Source: Pelargonium cotyledonis
Lineage: Eukaryota > Streptophyta > Magnoliopsida > Geraniales > Geraniaceae
Length of the DNA: 64,000 nt
Direction of reading: 5' to 3'
Assembly (NCBI GenBank): GCA_036897625.1
Contig: JAYMTA010000008.1
Span: 62,001 to 126,000 of the forward strand
Under the pieces are notes generated by a model. It had not been told where the DNA came from. It saw only the letters and a list, made by a program, of their open reading frames with translations, and made no database searches. Shown here piece after piece: positions 12,991-26,111 of the stretch; position 1 is the first letter of the stretch; each line of letters opens with the position of its first letter. The translations under genes and the position numbers were made by a program.

Positions 12991-13727
12991 AGCAAGTGTT
13001 AAAGCTCTTGCACCAAGTTATGCTTTTCTGAGGTGAGTTAATTAGGTATAATGACATGTTTTAGGCGAGGCTCCTCTTACTATTTTGAATTCTTAGGTTA
13101 TGGCCTTGTAGGAGTTACTCTATAGTATATGAAATACAAGATATGTTTATTCTGGAGTTGAGAATAGATAATATTTAAAAGTGGGTCGTTTAGTAAATTC
13201 TAAATTAAAGTGTAGTTTTTTAGTGTCATTTAATGCTTTAGCTTAAGGGGGGTGCGGCTATGCCAATCGGTGAAGTACAGTAAATATTTCTAAGTAAGTC
13301 AATGTAACCAAGATAGACTACAAATTAACAGAGACTCTTCGACACAAAAGGTAGAAATATACTGCATTTGATCTTCCATTTGTACTGCTAGTACCCCCTC
13401 TGTATTACCAGCATTTTTAATATTCAAAGCGACTTTGCAGAAGTTAATCTATACGATAAGACGACTGTGTTCCACTTCATTCAAAAGAGACCCTTAAATG
13501 TTGTCTGGTTTTATATTCTAAAAAGTTCGGATAGTCTAATAAATAATTTACTTTCAATAAATTTTATATTCTGGATTGGTTAACAAACTTAAGGAATTCT
13601 TGATTTATCGCTAAATAAAAATACTAAGTATACTTCTGTTTCTCATACTATCTATAAAGAAAATACCTAATCTGACTTTTATGCATCACTTCGAATAGGA
13701 CAATCTTCTATTCTAATCTAAGGCTGC
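12991..13727. other. Non-coding stretch
   Basis: No open frame, RNA or repeat stands out in this stretch before the G+C island. Confidence 0.6.
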
Positions 13728-14380
13728 GCCGAGACACAAGATTACCTATGGCATCTCGGCAAAAGGAACAGCGATGCACTTTCATTTCAAAAAAAAAAAA
13801 CGGGAACAGAACTTTCTAAATTTAACTGGATTCAACATGATTTTAAAATATTACTCCTTACTCGGGGTATAGAAATACAACTTTAGAAGTTTAAGTTTAA
13901 GGGAGAGCGCATAACCATCATTAGGTCTAAAGGGCCGCGGGCTTGAAGCAGCTTAGGAAAGCTAAAGTAGAGGTAGCGGTAGTTACACTTGTCCATAAGG
14001 CAGCCGGATTATAAATAAGTTGTGGTGTGAAGGTCAAACAAGAAAGGAGTTCAAAGTAATTTTAACCTATATCAATTTTATACCAACCAGGCTAGAATTC
14101 ATACAAACGCTTGGAGTACTCATTTTCCGTTATTATATAAATTGCAGTATTCTCATCCTGGGTCTCCTCAACGTCGACTTCGAGTAGTAGCCCATCAAAT
14201 GACTACCGCGGAACAACCGATTCCTTGATAAATCCAAAATATTGGAGGAATAGGTCTAATTTTGACAGGGGGAGTTATTCCATAATATACTTTTGAAAGG
14301 TCTTCCAGTTGCTAATATCCGTGCAATGGGGAACCCTTCAGCAGAGTTTCTGCAGCACCCATATTGGATACATAAAGATT
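13690..14380. other. G+C-richer island of unknown origin
   Basis: Base composition rises here; the line 14,161-14,220 is about 53% G+C, well above its surroundings. The left part holds a 7-bp G+C-rich inverted repeat (13728-13734 with 13754-13760) and a run of 12 A at 13789-13800. Short open pieces lie on both strands at 14,105-14,390, for example a plus-strand stretch containing MTTAEQPIP and one containing GLPVANIRAMGNPSAEFLQH, but I could match neither to a mitochondrial or plastid protein. It may be a remnant of transferred or once-coding DNA, which is inference from composition only. Confidence 0.35.
13728..13760. repeat. Inverted repeat, 7-bp stem
   Basis: GCCGAGA at 13728-13734 is the exact reverse complement of TCTCGGC at 13754-13760, with 19 bases between. 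A hairpin with five G-C pairs is possible. Its function is unknown, and there is no gene next to it. Confidence 0.5.
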
Positions 14381-15022
14381 TTTTATAATGTTAAGGTTTT
14401 TAAAGATTTCTAGCTATAATTTCGTTGTAAAATACTTGTGATAAAGAGTAACTGTTAGCTGCCTAAGCTAAATTATAGAAGAAAGGGGTAGTGGCCCTGC
14501 TTAGATAATGTTCTTAAAAAGGCAAGCCTAAGAATTGCAAACGAAATGTCTTGCTATGTTGGCTTTTACTAGTTCCTAATTTAAAAAGATAAAGCTGGCA
14601 TACCCTCTCAGAACGTAAGCGTGGTCTTTTACAAGGCTAATAGTTGGATAGGGGAAGAACTTTTACTAAGATTGATTCCTTACAAAGCTACAATGAACTA
14701 CACTTGAAGCACTGAACTTTGTTTAGCAATTTCGGTTATATGTTAGGAAAGATATATTGGCTGGGATAAGAATATCCCGTATTGTATATAGTTGTCTTAC
14801 TATATACAGCATAATATTAATTAATCCATCCTTTTAAAAAGGCTTAAAGCCAACAATCTTAAAAGAAAAGAGATTCCCAATACTCCTCCTCATCTCAGCA
14901 CACGCACTCCTCTCTTTATTAAATTCAAGGGATTTACCTCGCAGAGAATTAAGGAGTTTCATGCAAATTTCTTTGTTATCCTTTCCGATAAGGTCTTCTA
15001 TGAAATACAGTTTAAAGTCAGT

Positions 15023-15106
15023 CTTGTAATTTTGTAGAGTATAGCTACGTGGTAAAGCACTGGCTCATGGAATCAAACATGTATGGGTTCAATTCGCATT
15101 TCTAAG
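15023..15106 (+). pseudogene. tRNA-like relic resembling trnQ in its 5' half
   Basis: A tRNA-like block starts near 15035 with TAGAGTATAGCTACGTGG, close to the first half of plant mitochondrial trnQ as I remember it. GGTAAAGCAC (15051-15060) and GGGTTCAATTC (15085-15095) follow at tRNA spacing. Supported pairs are GCT/AGC in the D stem, ATGGG/CGCAT in the T stem (four of five), and TAGAG with TTCTA near the ends. The anticodon stem pairs at only three of five. It shares its 5' part with the element at 26,112. I think it is a decayed copy. Confidence 0.35.
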
Positions 15107-17182
15107 GGTATATATCTTTTGAATGCTAGTGCCCGACTCTGGATTTCTCCTAACTGGGTTTTATCAAAGCAAAATAAAACTGAAAAAGGAGTACTAACCA
15201 GAAACCTCTATTTAAAAAGTTAACAAGAGCCCGGATACCCTAGTTAAAAAACTGTGTGGTGCATAGAGACAAAAACAAAGAAAGTTGTTTTAGCTGAGTA
15301 TCTTCACTCGGACCAAGGCCTGCAATTCATTTGCAAGAGTCCATTCTAATTCACGCAATTCTATGATACCATAATCCTTGATGTTACTTCTTATAAGTAA
15401 ATTTACCTTATCTGAACGAGATCCTACTAATAGATATTTTTCGCAAAGGAGTCTACAGATTACCAAAAATTATACCAGCTTAGAGTTCGGACAGTCCTTA
15501 TCTAAATAACAATTTAAAATCAAATTGAGTACATGTAATCGTTCCATGAGGGCCTTACTTACTGCTATTTAGAGAACAATTTCTCTATATACTTGATGTC
15601 TCTAACGAATCACAAAATCAAAGCGCAGAGAAATTTCATCAGCACGTTTTGACTACTTTTATCCCAACAAGGGTACCTCTATAATTCGATTCTAGGAAAT
15701 CCTAATAAAAGTTGAAGTAAATTGAGTATTCGTTGTTTCACTTTGGACTTAGTCTTTTCTGTTTAGAGATGGACTCTTTCTCTTATATCTCGCTTTAACC
15801 CAGAGGTATTGCTTGTATAATATTTATTATCTACAGGATATTATTATGCTATAATTAAATTAACTACTTACCTATCCAGAGCGGTATAATAAAAAGGGCT
15901 CCAGTGAAACCGGAAGACTCTCAAATAAATTCCCATTCAGGTGAAAAAGAGTTTTTAAAACTTGTTGGACGAGGAAGTCCCCTTAAATTTTATATTCGGA
16001 GATAAAAAAAAAAGGACTTGCAAAAACCACTACCCTATCCTGTAGGCAGTTTCCCGTTTAGCTTTAGAGTTAGTAACTGAGATGAGAAAGATCTTATTTT
16101 TGATCTATAACTTTTTGCGATGTCAAACAAACGTGGGAGGCTTTTAGGATTCTCAAAAAAGAAAGTTCCACTGTGCCCTATGCTTTGTTGATTAAAACTC
16201 TCTCTATTTTTATGCTTGCCGCAAGAGCCTTACCTAATAATTTAATAAAGTCAGCCAGACGGAAGGCAGCTATAAGTATAAACAATATTTTTAAATTAAA
16301 AAACAGGAGGGCTCCTAGTTCCTAGTGTTGATACTCAATTAATTTTATAGAACAAGCCTAGCCTACAATTAAAGACTAAAATAAAACCACTTATTATAAA
16401 TCTTAAAGCTAGCTCATTTCTTAGATACCATACCGGAGTCTTATAGAACAATTTCAATATTAAAAACACCTAATATATCTTGCTTTTAAAGGACGTGATT
16501 TGAAGACCACACCCGGATAGCCGGCTACTGCCAGTAAATCCTTAAACTCAGGATTGCATTGCTTATTCTCTACCTTTTATACACTCCCTTTTTTAATACA
16601 AGAAAGAAGACTTAATGCTCTAAACTTCCGCAAGCAAGTAAAGACTACAAATCCTTAAGAATCCTGTAAAAACCAACCCAGCGGTTTACGCTTCTTTGTC
16701 TCCATAGTACAATAAGAAGCCGCTACATTAAGGGCAGGGAATACTAACAAGAAGCTCCATAACAACAGGAAGAAGACTATCCCCAAGACAGGTCTAGCTC
16801 CTAAGACAATCGTTCCTAATGCTAAGAGTAAGGGTATAGCTAATAAGACTCAGAAAATTATAGCTCCTTTTTAAGAGTAAGATAGTGATACAGAATAGAG
16901 AGGCTCCTTTAAGAAGTCAATAAGAAATGTGTTCCTATAATGTAAGTAGGTATTTAATAGAATTCTTAATTACCCATTCTACCTAAATGTAATCTAGGAG
17001 CCTTATACCGAGTTGGCGTGAACTGGTTTTTGATCTTATATATAGTTATAATACCTAATTTATTGTACTATTATTTGATGACTGGGAAGACGGAACTCTA
17101 GCTTTTCCATATAGCATTATTAATTAGACTTTCTATTTGGCGGGGCAATATACCTAACAAATTAACTTATTGTACTTAAAAA
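15107..17182. other. Non-coding stretch
   Basis: I find no gene, RNA or clear repeat here. Two GGGCTCC words (15896-15902, 16309-16315) belong to the scattered short palindromes. Confidence 0.6.
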
Positions 17183-17254
17183 AGCTGTGACCGGAGTTGA
17201 ACCTACAGCATTCGTGCATATAAGTTAGTGGTATAACTAGCGGATACAAAAAAA
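17183..17254 (-). pseudogene. tRNA-like relic
   Basis: The minus strand reads TATGCACGAATGCTGTAGG then TTCAACTCC, ending near 17193, and it matches the relic beside nad2 at 22 of 27 bases across this part. The T stem GTAGG/CCGGT pairs at four of five with two wobbles. A TAGT/ACTA stem lies where the D-arm would be. No anticodon or acceptor stem forms. Confidence 0.25.
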
Positions 17255-18461
17255 GAAAAAGACTTAAACCCCTATGTTTTATTTAGGCTTCAGATTTAAG
17301 TTTACTAAGGGCCTCCTTTATAATATTTTACACTCTTTTGTTTTTAAAAAAAGCCGTCTAGGATTGAGGCGGAACTAGTAAGTCCAATAGCTAGATAACA
17401 AGATATAGGCCGCGTTGTATAATTAAAATATATCTAGTTTTACTGAACTAACTAGCTACTTCTTGTTTGCTATAAATGATATATAATCTAAGATACTCCT
17501 TAGCTTAGGGAGGAGCGCCTAAACTACGTCAATGAAATTCGTATACAAATACAATAGTAAACTTTGAGTGCCTACCAAGCCCTATCAGGTCGAAGAAAAG
17601 CCTTATATCTAAAATTAGAAAGTACAGAGAATCCATCTCCAAGCAGTGGTAGACTAACACGAGCTGCTTTGGGCTGTAAAAGCTTAAGCTAGGGAAGTGC
17701 CTAGAATAAATATCCTTATCAAAATCAAAAAAGTACAAAGATTATGTGTTACTTTTGTTTGGGTTTTCAGAATTGCTCTCTTCACCGAATATTTCCAAGT
17801 AGTTCTCGGTTGAATTAAGGAAGTTATTAACAGCAAGTAAAACTACGGGCTCTTGGACATGGATTTGGGTACTGCAACAAGGGAGGGCTTCTAGTATGTC
17901 CTATAAGAACTCTTATGGATTAGTACCTCGTAATTAGAATAAATTCTAGTCTGAGTTTCCTTTTTATGCACCCTTGTGCGTATTAAAAACTCTCCTTACG
18001 CTGCGTTTCTTTAATACAGGATTGCTCTTTTCTATTACTCTAAAACTAGTTTATAAAGGTAATCTTCTCGAGAGGATCTCTCTTTCCAATATTGTCAAAC
18101 TTAGATCCGTACCTTTTTCCAAAGAAGGCGGTTTATTACTTTTTATTACTTTAAGAGTAGATCTTTACCTAACCGAAGTGTAGGTTAAAACTTAATTTAG
18201 GTATAATAACTTATATAAAAAAGTAAGAGTTTAGTATGTTTTCCTTCTAAAAGTATGGAATTTTCTGTTTCTTTATTCTCATTTTTTCCTTTTTTGATCG
18301 ACTACTCTTTTGAGTACTTAGCAGGCAAGGGTTCAAATAGGTTTCCTGGTATTTTTGTGGAGGCCAAGTTTATCTTGTCTTTTAAAGCACAGTACACTAA
18401 ATCCTAATTTGTATGATGGGGTTTCGATTCCCATTTCCCTTCGGGTTACTAATCTTTCTTG

Positions 18462-18532
18462 TTTTAATGTCGAGTAGGTAAACTTGTACTAAAGTGAGAA
18501 GACATCTATTGGTTCGACTCGAGTCTTTGCCG
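18462..18532 (+). pseudogene. Weak tRNA-like relic
   Basis: GAGTAGGTAAAC (18472-18483) is followed at tRNA spacing by TTGGTTCGACTC (18509-18520). The T stem ATTGG/CGAGT pairs at four of five with one wobble. Anticodon and acceptor stems are not supported. Confidence 0.2.
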
Positions 18533-21500
18533 GGAAATCTAATCTCTTTCATATGTATGCGCCCATTCCCATATCTGACAAATTGACTTTTTTCTAAATA
18601 TGAATGCTTATAGTAACTTAACTTTAAAAGGCTCCCCTTTTCTCAAAGATTTTCTTTCATGACCTTGCCGCCTGAAAGCTAGTAAAGTAGACCAATCTGT
18701 TTCTTTATCAGCTAGTTCTTATTCTTTTACTGGTTTTTCCTCTTCCCAAACCTATAAAAACATTGTCCTGCTAGATAGTCTATCAAAATGGAGTCTTTTT
18801 TCTTGAATGAATAGTACTTTAAAGTAAACTGCCCAAGTCTCATATTTAAAAGCTCCAATTCGGAAGGGGTCCAACAAGTACCTTATGCAAGACTTTAAAA
18901 GAGACCCGCCTACACCTATGACCAATAATATATAATATAGCTCCTGACACTATGAAAAATCTGTCTAGAAATAATAAGTCGTGTATAAACAAAAGCTATA
19001 AAAGGTTATAAAAAAAGCCTGGATCCTTTGTTGAATTTAGAGTTTCCATATAGACCCGCTCCTTGGCAATGAACTGAATCCTTGTATATTTTTCGTTGTG
19101 GAGTACCCAAGTATAACTATATAACTCTTTTTATACTGCTCTGGACTCTCTAAAGAGGTAAATCCACTTATTAAATAACAGGAAGCTATTTCCAATTCGA
19201 GGCATTTAGGCAATTTGTTTAGCTCTCGGAAGCTCTAAATACTATAAAAACGCTCCTTAATAATGTGCAAGCTTCAAGCGAAGTGCTTTTTCTAAGTTAC
19301 TCTGTGTTAGACTACCCGCTTAGTGTTCCCTTATGTTAAGCGTTAAGGAATTAAACTGACTTTTTGCGGATCTATCGAAAAAGGGGGTAAACTTTACTTT
19401 ATTTAGAGAAAACCTCGGTACATTGGAAGTACAAGCAGACAAAATACATAATGTAATATGATAATGAAGCTGTTCTATTTAACTAAAGACTAGTAGTAGC
19501 AGCTATCATTTTATTTCCCCTATATATTATTCCAGCGGGTAGGCGGCAAGCAAGGAGCCCCCTCCAACAAACACTAATTTTGTATTCATTTGAACCAGAA
19601 CCTTAGTTAAGCCCTTGTGAAAATAAGTGCGTCAGCTACTGCCACAGGTCCTACTTCTAAATTACCTTAACTTGATTTCCTTGTTATAAATCATACGGAG
19701 CTATGAGGAAAGCGCTCATGGACTCATATCGAGCTAAAAAAAATTATCACACCGAGTAATTTCTCATAACGGATAGTTAAGTCCTCAGTAGATAGAACAT
19801 TTAGTAATTCTTTTTCGACTATGATTGTTTTCTGTCAAGGAGCAAAAGAAGAGTAATCTCGTTCAGATTTGCTTCTTTTATAGCTTACCTCCAAGTAGCT
19901 GAGTTCCATTTGTGTTATACCTTTTTCAGGTGAGGGAGAAAGAAGTGTGAGATTGAGAGGTTGAAATAGAGACCCTTTTCTGTGCATATATACTTGATGA
20001 GGAAATTCCAATGATTAAGCTTCTTAGTAGGGTACTATTATGGACTCAGGACATCTTTCAAGATTCAACATTTACCTAAAGTTCTAGTTTTTATTGAGAT
20101 TTTTGCATTTGTTTTTCACTATAGATATAATTAAATTAGAGACGGAGCCCGTACCCTAATTTCAGATAAAAGAGAAATCTACAAGAGCGAGAACTTCATA
20201 GGTTAAGCTAAAACAGTTAAATACTTAGTTGCTGTAATATTATATATTCTATACAATACAAGAGAGAGCAGGAGAACTGAGTGAGGAAGGTTAACGTAGG
20301 ATAATATATAGATAGAGCAGAAATACCTTTTATTTAAAAACCTCGGAAAGTAGCTGCTCTTACTTCATTTTTGGAAGAAACTAGAAGACTTTATAAGCAA
20401 AGACTTTCCAGAAAAACTTAGGAAACAAATCTATATTCATTAAAAAAAGAGAAGGAAACCAATTCTACGGTTATTTCCCTGCGCTAAAACATGAATTTAT
20501 ATGTACTCAGTGAACCCTTTTTTTATCCCCAACGGGCTTCTTTATCTAAACTTACAGTTAAGTAATTATATAGAGTCCTAATCTAGTAATTTCAAATACA
20601 AATTAAAGGGATTCTCCAGGCATTGATATAACTCTCTTGTACCTGTAACTCTTCCATAGGTTAAATAAAATTACTGATTCAAGTATTAGAATCCAGTATA
20701 GTATGTGTCTCTAGGAAATCTCTTTGGGGAATTTTTAAGGTTGCCTAGATTCTACTCTGATAAAGGTAACTTCTATACTACGAAATGTAGTTTAATCGAG
20801 GTTAGGGTATGCGCCCTGGGTATCCATTGGGAGTTCCTTAGCCAACAAAGGATAAAGTTTTAAAAGATCGTAACATGATAATTGTGGCTATTGCGAGACT
20901 AAACAGAGGATTTGAAGATATATACAAAATACGCTCTGGTATATGATTATACAAAAAGGAATTGTTTACAAAGTAGTATATAACTTTAATAATTGTATGG
21001 ACCAAGACTAAGGAGTAAGAATCCCTATGCTTAATGGCTTAAGAGCGACCTAACTAAAACTTTTAGGATACAAAAGAATAGCAATTAATAGATACTTTTT
21101 TACTTGGCAGTATAAGAAGAAATCCCACCAAACAAATTAATGTAAAAGTGTACAAATAACGCCTTTTGGGTACCTTCTTGTCTCAGTTTGTGAGGCCCCA
21201 TGAGTACCAAGGTCTCTTAGAATGCGTGTACTTTATTAAGGCACGTTAGATATTTTATAAGTTAGGAGTTGGCAAGATTAGCTAGCTTTATATTAATATA
21301 CTGCAATATAGTTGAAAAAGTCACAGAGGGTTCTGCTTTATATATAAAAGGGTTCCCGAGTAGGCTCTCACTATAATATCTTAATAGTTAAAATTAACCG
21401 AGGGTTAGCTAGTACAAAGTGAATTTAAATTAGTAAGATCCTTGAATTTATCCTTAAGGAGGGCTTTAACGAGAGCTAAGTTTTACTATCCTTGTCGGTT

Positions 21501-23248
21501 TAAAAGACTCGGCGTAAATAGGATTGCCTAATATATAAAAAACAGGTGGGAATTAAGAATAAGGTTTCCAAGGACCTCCCTCAATCTCAGAAATAGAGAA
21601 GTCAATTTGAATCTTACTCGATAAAATCAAGGATTAGCTAGTCTTTTTTTATGGGAACCCCCTATATCAAGGCATATCATTAAGGTATTGTGCGGGGTAT
21701 CCTATAGCCGTTGGGGTATAGTCTTGTGTGAAACTTTAGACTTCAGTGTAACTCAATCTATGAATATTATGCGTGTTTTTCAAACTTCAACCCAATAAGA
21801 AGGGAGGTTCTTGTATGATATTAGTATTTTGTTCAAGCTAAGTAATTAGTAAGGCTGACAAAAGGAGAAACTTGAATTCAAGAATCGAGCTAACTTGAGA
21901 CGTCTTAATAGAGTAATTTCTCGGTTTAGTCGGAGATTTTACCTCAAAAGCTTTAAATGGATATCTAGTAGGCCCAATAACTTATTATAGAGGTTGCCCT
22001 TGTGAAAAGCTGAGAAACCCGCACCTTCATCAGGTTTCGAGTTTCAGTAGGTATAAGATTTTGTGCATACGTGTTTAAAACTCGACTACATCCCTCTGTA
22101 ATACAAAAAAGGGCTTCCTTTCCCTTCTCATTACTGTTTCAAAAAGTCTTGTATTTATCTTTTTGCAGCATTTGAAATCCACTCTTTAGTATCATAAAAC
22201 CGCTTTACTTTGCTAGCCCATTACAGGATTTATATATAGCTAAACTAGGTATTCCGAGCGGAAGTTAGTACGAAGAAATAGAGTAAGGTAATAAGAAATT
22301 TTATTAGTAAAAACTGCTTCAGATTTCTCTTCATAAGTAATTCTTATAGATATCCTGCTGTGCTTAACAGGGGGTCCCCTCTTTCATTAGTTTTTTGGAC
22401 CCTATATACCGGGCACGTTCATTAGGAAAGTTCAAGTTATACTAACTAAATTTTTTATGAATCTAACCAATTTCAAACCGAGGCTTTCCATTCACTTCAA
22501 TAACGCCTTGTCATATCTAGCCAGATGTAGTACAGATATCTATCGTACAAGGAGCTCTGTAGTATTTCCACGAGCCTCGCGAGTTTTTCTTTTTCTGTTT
22601 GTTGAAAAAAAAAATTACAAGAAAGTAAGAACTAAAAACATGTAAGCAACATAACATTCTCATGACTGTCACCTATTGTTTCCTTTCCCCAGAATTCCTA
22701 AATAGATTTTTCCCTTTTTGGTTTGTAGTAACCTACTAGAGATAATATATACGTTGTAACTTATTCTAAGGATTCCCCTAAGAAACAGGGTTAAAAGTAG
22801 AAGCATAACAAAAGTAGTCATAAACTTAACTTATTTAATCCTACTAAATAGAGATCTTTTTCGTGCAATTTTTACTACTTAATTTATAAAGATTACCCGC
22901 GTATTACAAACCTTTTATATAACAAGAATAGCTAAGCTAGGGCTACTTCTACTCAGTAAAGAACAAACATTTATAAAAGGGGAATCCTCAATTCCGGAAT
23001 TATTTTGAAAAAGGGGCAGGAAGTAATCAGAATATAGACTTACCGCGCAATAGAGTCTTCTGTTATTCTTATAAAGGGACCTCACAAGATCCTAATTTGC
23101 ATCTTCTTATAATATCTAGGAATAAGTACTTAATTGACATCTTAATTACTGGGCACCAATTCCTTACTCTATTTTTAATTGACTTTTTTCGATATTAAAC
23201 TACAAGGTAACAAACAGAAAACGAAATTATATAAGTAGCTGTAGTACG

Positions 23249-23656
23249 CTAGGCTCTTTTTACTTTAGTACTGGTCCGGATTTCTAGATTTTTACTTAGA
23301 CTAGCCCTTTTTGTAAAACTTCTATAAATAATTGTGATTACTATATTATAATAAACTAACCTTAAACGAGCAAACTGCTTTCTAAATTCCTTATGGTTTA
23401 TCTTATGCTGTTTACAAGACTGCAAGGAATTTGTCTTAGTACTTCTGAAACTCAGTAAACATTTTTTATAGAGCTCAGAATTGGGAACATACAAAGTTTG
23501 TACACCACAAGTAATAGGCCGACCCTTCAGCTTGGGATTAAGTACAGAATTCTTATTCATGGAATATATTACTTTTTCAAGGTTGCAAGATAGTTTAGCG
23601 GCATTCTCCAGATAAGGGCACTCTATAAGTATAAGTTTGTAGAGCGAGTTATTCAA
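23249..23656 (-). CDS. Unidentified open frame, 135 codons
   Basis: This is the longest frame in the window apart from nad2. It runs from ATG to TAG and encodes a basic, Lys/Arg/Asn-rich protein with a C-terminal stretch RLVYYNIVITIIY that is mildly hydrophobic. I see no known domain, repeat or signal. With about 7% stop codons expected by composition, I estimate clearly fewer than one frame of this length by chance, but not so few as to prove coding. There is no neighbouring gene to support it. It could equally be chance or a remnant. Confidence 0.15.
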   Translation of the reverse strand: MNNSLYKLILIECPYLENAAKLSCNLEKVIYSMNKNSVLNPKLKGRPITCGVQTLYVPNSELYKKCLLSFRSTKTNSLQSCKQHKINHKEFRKQFARLRLVYYNIVITIIYRSFTKRASLSKNLEIRTSTKVKRA

Positions 23657-24167
23657 TTTATGAGGTTTCCGCTTCTTTATGCCGGGATAGAGCTTTAGAA
23701 AAGGGTACCTTTAATATTTAATACTAAAATCTACTAATAATATCAGAGATCTAGGACGAAACTATAAATTAATCTTGTGTCAATATAGACATATGGAAGT
23801 TCTACACTGGTGAGTTATTTTCGCTAGTAAAGGTATATCTTTTTTAATACCCTACCTCATTCATTATAAGATAGAGAGCTCCTAAGTCAAGTACCCCTAG
23901 TATATCAGTATATCTCACGAGTCTCATGTCTCAAAAACGCAGGTGGTTCAATAACAAAGCGTACTACTATAAGCGCCTAAACCTAAGAAATCTAATGGTG
24001 TGAATAAAGGGTTTACGCTCGGTTGAATGCTGTTGTATGGGGTCAGGTTATTTAATGATTAGTCTATGCTATAGATCTATATATGTATAATTTCATAATT
24101 TAACTCAAATTTTATGGAAGAGTACGAAGTTGATATTGCGGCTTTAACAAATCTAGCTATTTTTTGC

Positions 24168-24240
24168 TAATATGACTCGACTTGAACCCATGGTATCCGT
24201 ATAGTTGTGCAGGTTGCTTTACCAAAAAAATAATGTATTA
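24168..24240 (-). pseudogene. tRNA-like relic
   Basis: On the minus strand GGTAAAGCA (24215-24223) and GGGTTCAAGTCG (24178-24189) have tRNA spacing. The ends TAATA (24236-24240) and TATTA (24168-24172) pair exactly and enclose 73 bases, a normal tRNA length. The T stem is poor because G stands where C is expected after the loop, as in the copies at 1.4, 15.1 and 26.4 kb. The anticodon stem does not form. Confidence 0.3.
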
Positions 24241-26111
24241 AAATAAACAGATTTTATACTCTGCTTTTTACTACTAGCAATCAAGTCTATTCAAGTAATT
24301 CCCCTTTTTTTTAAGTTAACACTCCTAAAGGTACTCTCTATAAGGAACCCAAAAATAATATGGAAAAAGATTTACAATATTATTAGACCCGAAATAAAGA
24401 CCCCAATTAGAAGTTCAAAACTTAACAAACAATTAGCGAAAACCTTAAGCCTCAGCAATTCGAATGGGACTTAGATATCCAATCTAAACAAGTCCTCCAT
24501 AACTATCTGGGTTGTACTTAAGTGTAGCACACAACAGTTACTTTTTATATTCCTAACTTCTAAAATCCCGGATCTTTCTTCCAGAGCTGTAACCTTCATA
24601 TTCTGTATTTTAGTCATAATCTTATGGGTCTTTCTAGCCGTACCCGCTCTACCCGCCTTTCTTTGTAGCTTTGTACTACCTAAAAAATGAAACCTGAAAA
24701 CTAAGCAATTTCTTGAATTAAGCCAGCTTACAGAACTCCTACAATAAGTATACCAGCTCAAACAAAAGTGTAGTACGACTCCAACCCTGTACCGATGAGA
24801 GACCTTTACAATGAAATAGATACTCAATTTGTTGGAGTTGGATAGGGTACTTGCGAACTTCGATCTGAGGAACTGGTTTAAGAGTAAGGCAAGGAATCCA
24901 TTTCAATTAAAGAGTCTTTGTATCTAAGTAATTAAAATCCTGACAAGATAAACCTTGCCTTTCTATTGAAGGCCATTTAGGAAAATCTAGCTAGTGCTTT
25001 GTTAAATCTAGAACAGGAAACAGGGATCTATAATTAAAACTAGTAAAGTAGGGAAAATTGAAATAACAATAACCTAGGAAATATAGATTCCAGATGGCTG
25101 AGAGGTAAAAAGCAAACGCTTAAAAGATACCTAAACTAGCGATAAACGAATTTCCCGTAATTATAGAGTAAAGTGAAAGCTTTCAAAAAAAAATGAAAGT
25201 AAAGTTTTGCTAGAGCTAGGCATTCGTGTATTCCTGAGTTTGTATGCTTGTTGTGTTGTTCCCTACTTCCAGATAAAGTTAAAGGCAATTCAAAGAACTT
25301 AAGTAAGGTAAGGGCTTTTTTGTTCCTCTTGTTTCTAATTTAAAAATTCTCGATACTAAAGACATTAGGGAGTCTGAAGAACCCAAGTAATCCGTTTTCA
25401 GTAAGGACAAAGGCAATGCAATATAGCACTAAAAGAAAGCTTGTTTTCTTGTCTTTATTAGCCAGTTAATGAAGTTACAAGGAATTATTAAAAAGAGAGT
25501 ACAACTGGAAGAGAGGGTCCGCTTTTACCCTTTTTAATCCCCAATCAAGATTGAGGTAAGGCATAGAATTCTTTTAAAAGGCAGAGTTAGGGGTTTTTCT
25601 ACTTTTAAGTTACAGCTAATAAATAGGATCTCCTTGCGTTTTGGTTGGTAAATCCCTTAGGTCTTAGAATTCGGGGGAATCTAGAATTGAAGTACAGGCG
25701 ACCGTCGGGGCGAATCCAAATCCCAAAAGAGGAGCCCTCTGCTAAGAGTAAGACCCAGACGAAGAGTGGAGTTTCCAGGAATGCGATAGAACTGCGGTTA
25801 GGGTTTGACAAGCTAGGGATTTTCATAGGTAGAGGAATGGGGTCCTTAGTTTTCTAGTCTTGATTTGGCTTGAAGGGAAGTCAGAAGCGTTCTCAAGGTA
25901 AGTACTCGGTTTGCTTGCTTGTGAGGTAAGAAACTTAGGATTAAGGTTCTAGCTTTGACGGAACTGATAAGGAGTGCTTGTCCGAACAGAGTGAGGAGTA
26001 GGTGGGCTTGCTTTAGATTTGTAATGACCTATATAAAGAATAGATTTAGCTCACGGTAGTTATAGTATAACTCGATAGTCAGTATAATAGTTAGTCTTGT
26101 ATGACAGTTTG
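24241..26111. other. Non-coding stretch
   Basis: A 118-codon minus-strand frame (24471-24827) and overlapping frames on both strands at 25605-25857 are present. I recognise none of them. The last begins VNPLGLRI, which recalls the start of ribosomal protein S3, but nothing after it fits. The part at 25,640-25,860 is G+C-richer than its surroundings. Confidence 0.5.

Larger units (their letters stand above)
17255..24167. other. Long non-coding stretch
   Basis: This holds one weak tRNA-like relic (18,462-18,532) and one open frame of 135 codons on the minus strand (23249-23656), described separately. Nothing else is recognisable. Confidence 0.6.

Noticed and set aside
14105-14390. Plastid or mitochondrial gene fragment
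   Set aside because: Translations in all frames could not be matched to any organelle protein I know; reported only as a composition island.
18365-18440. ATGGG/CCCAT hairpin around TTTCGATT as a T-arm
   Set aside because: The loop is nine bases and there is no D-arm at the right distance.
24471-24827. 118-codon minus-strand frame as a gene
   Set aside because: No recognisable content and no neighbours; length is close to the chance limit. Kept only as part of a low-interest finding.
25645-25857. Possible start of ribosomal protein S3 (VNPLGLRI)
   Set aside because: Only eight residues resemble the family; the following sequence does not.
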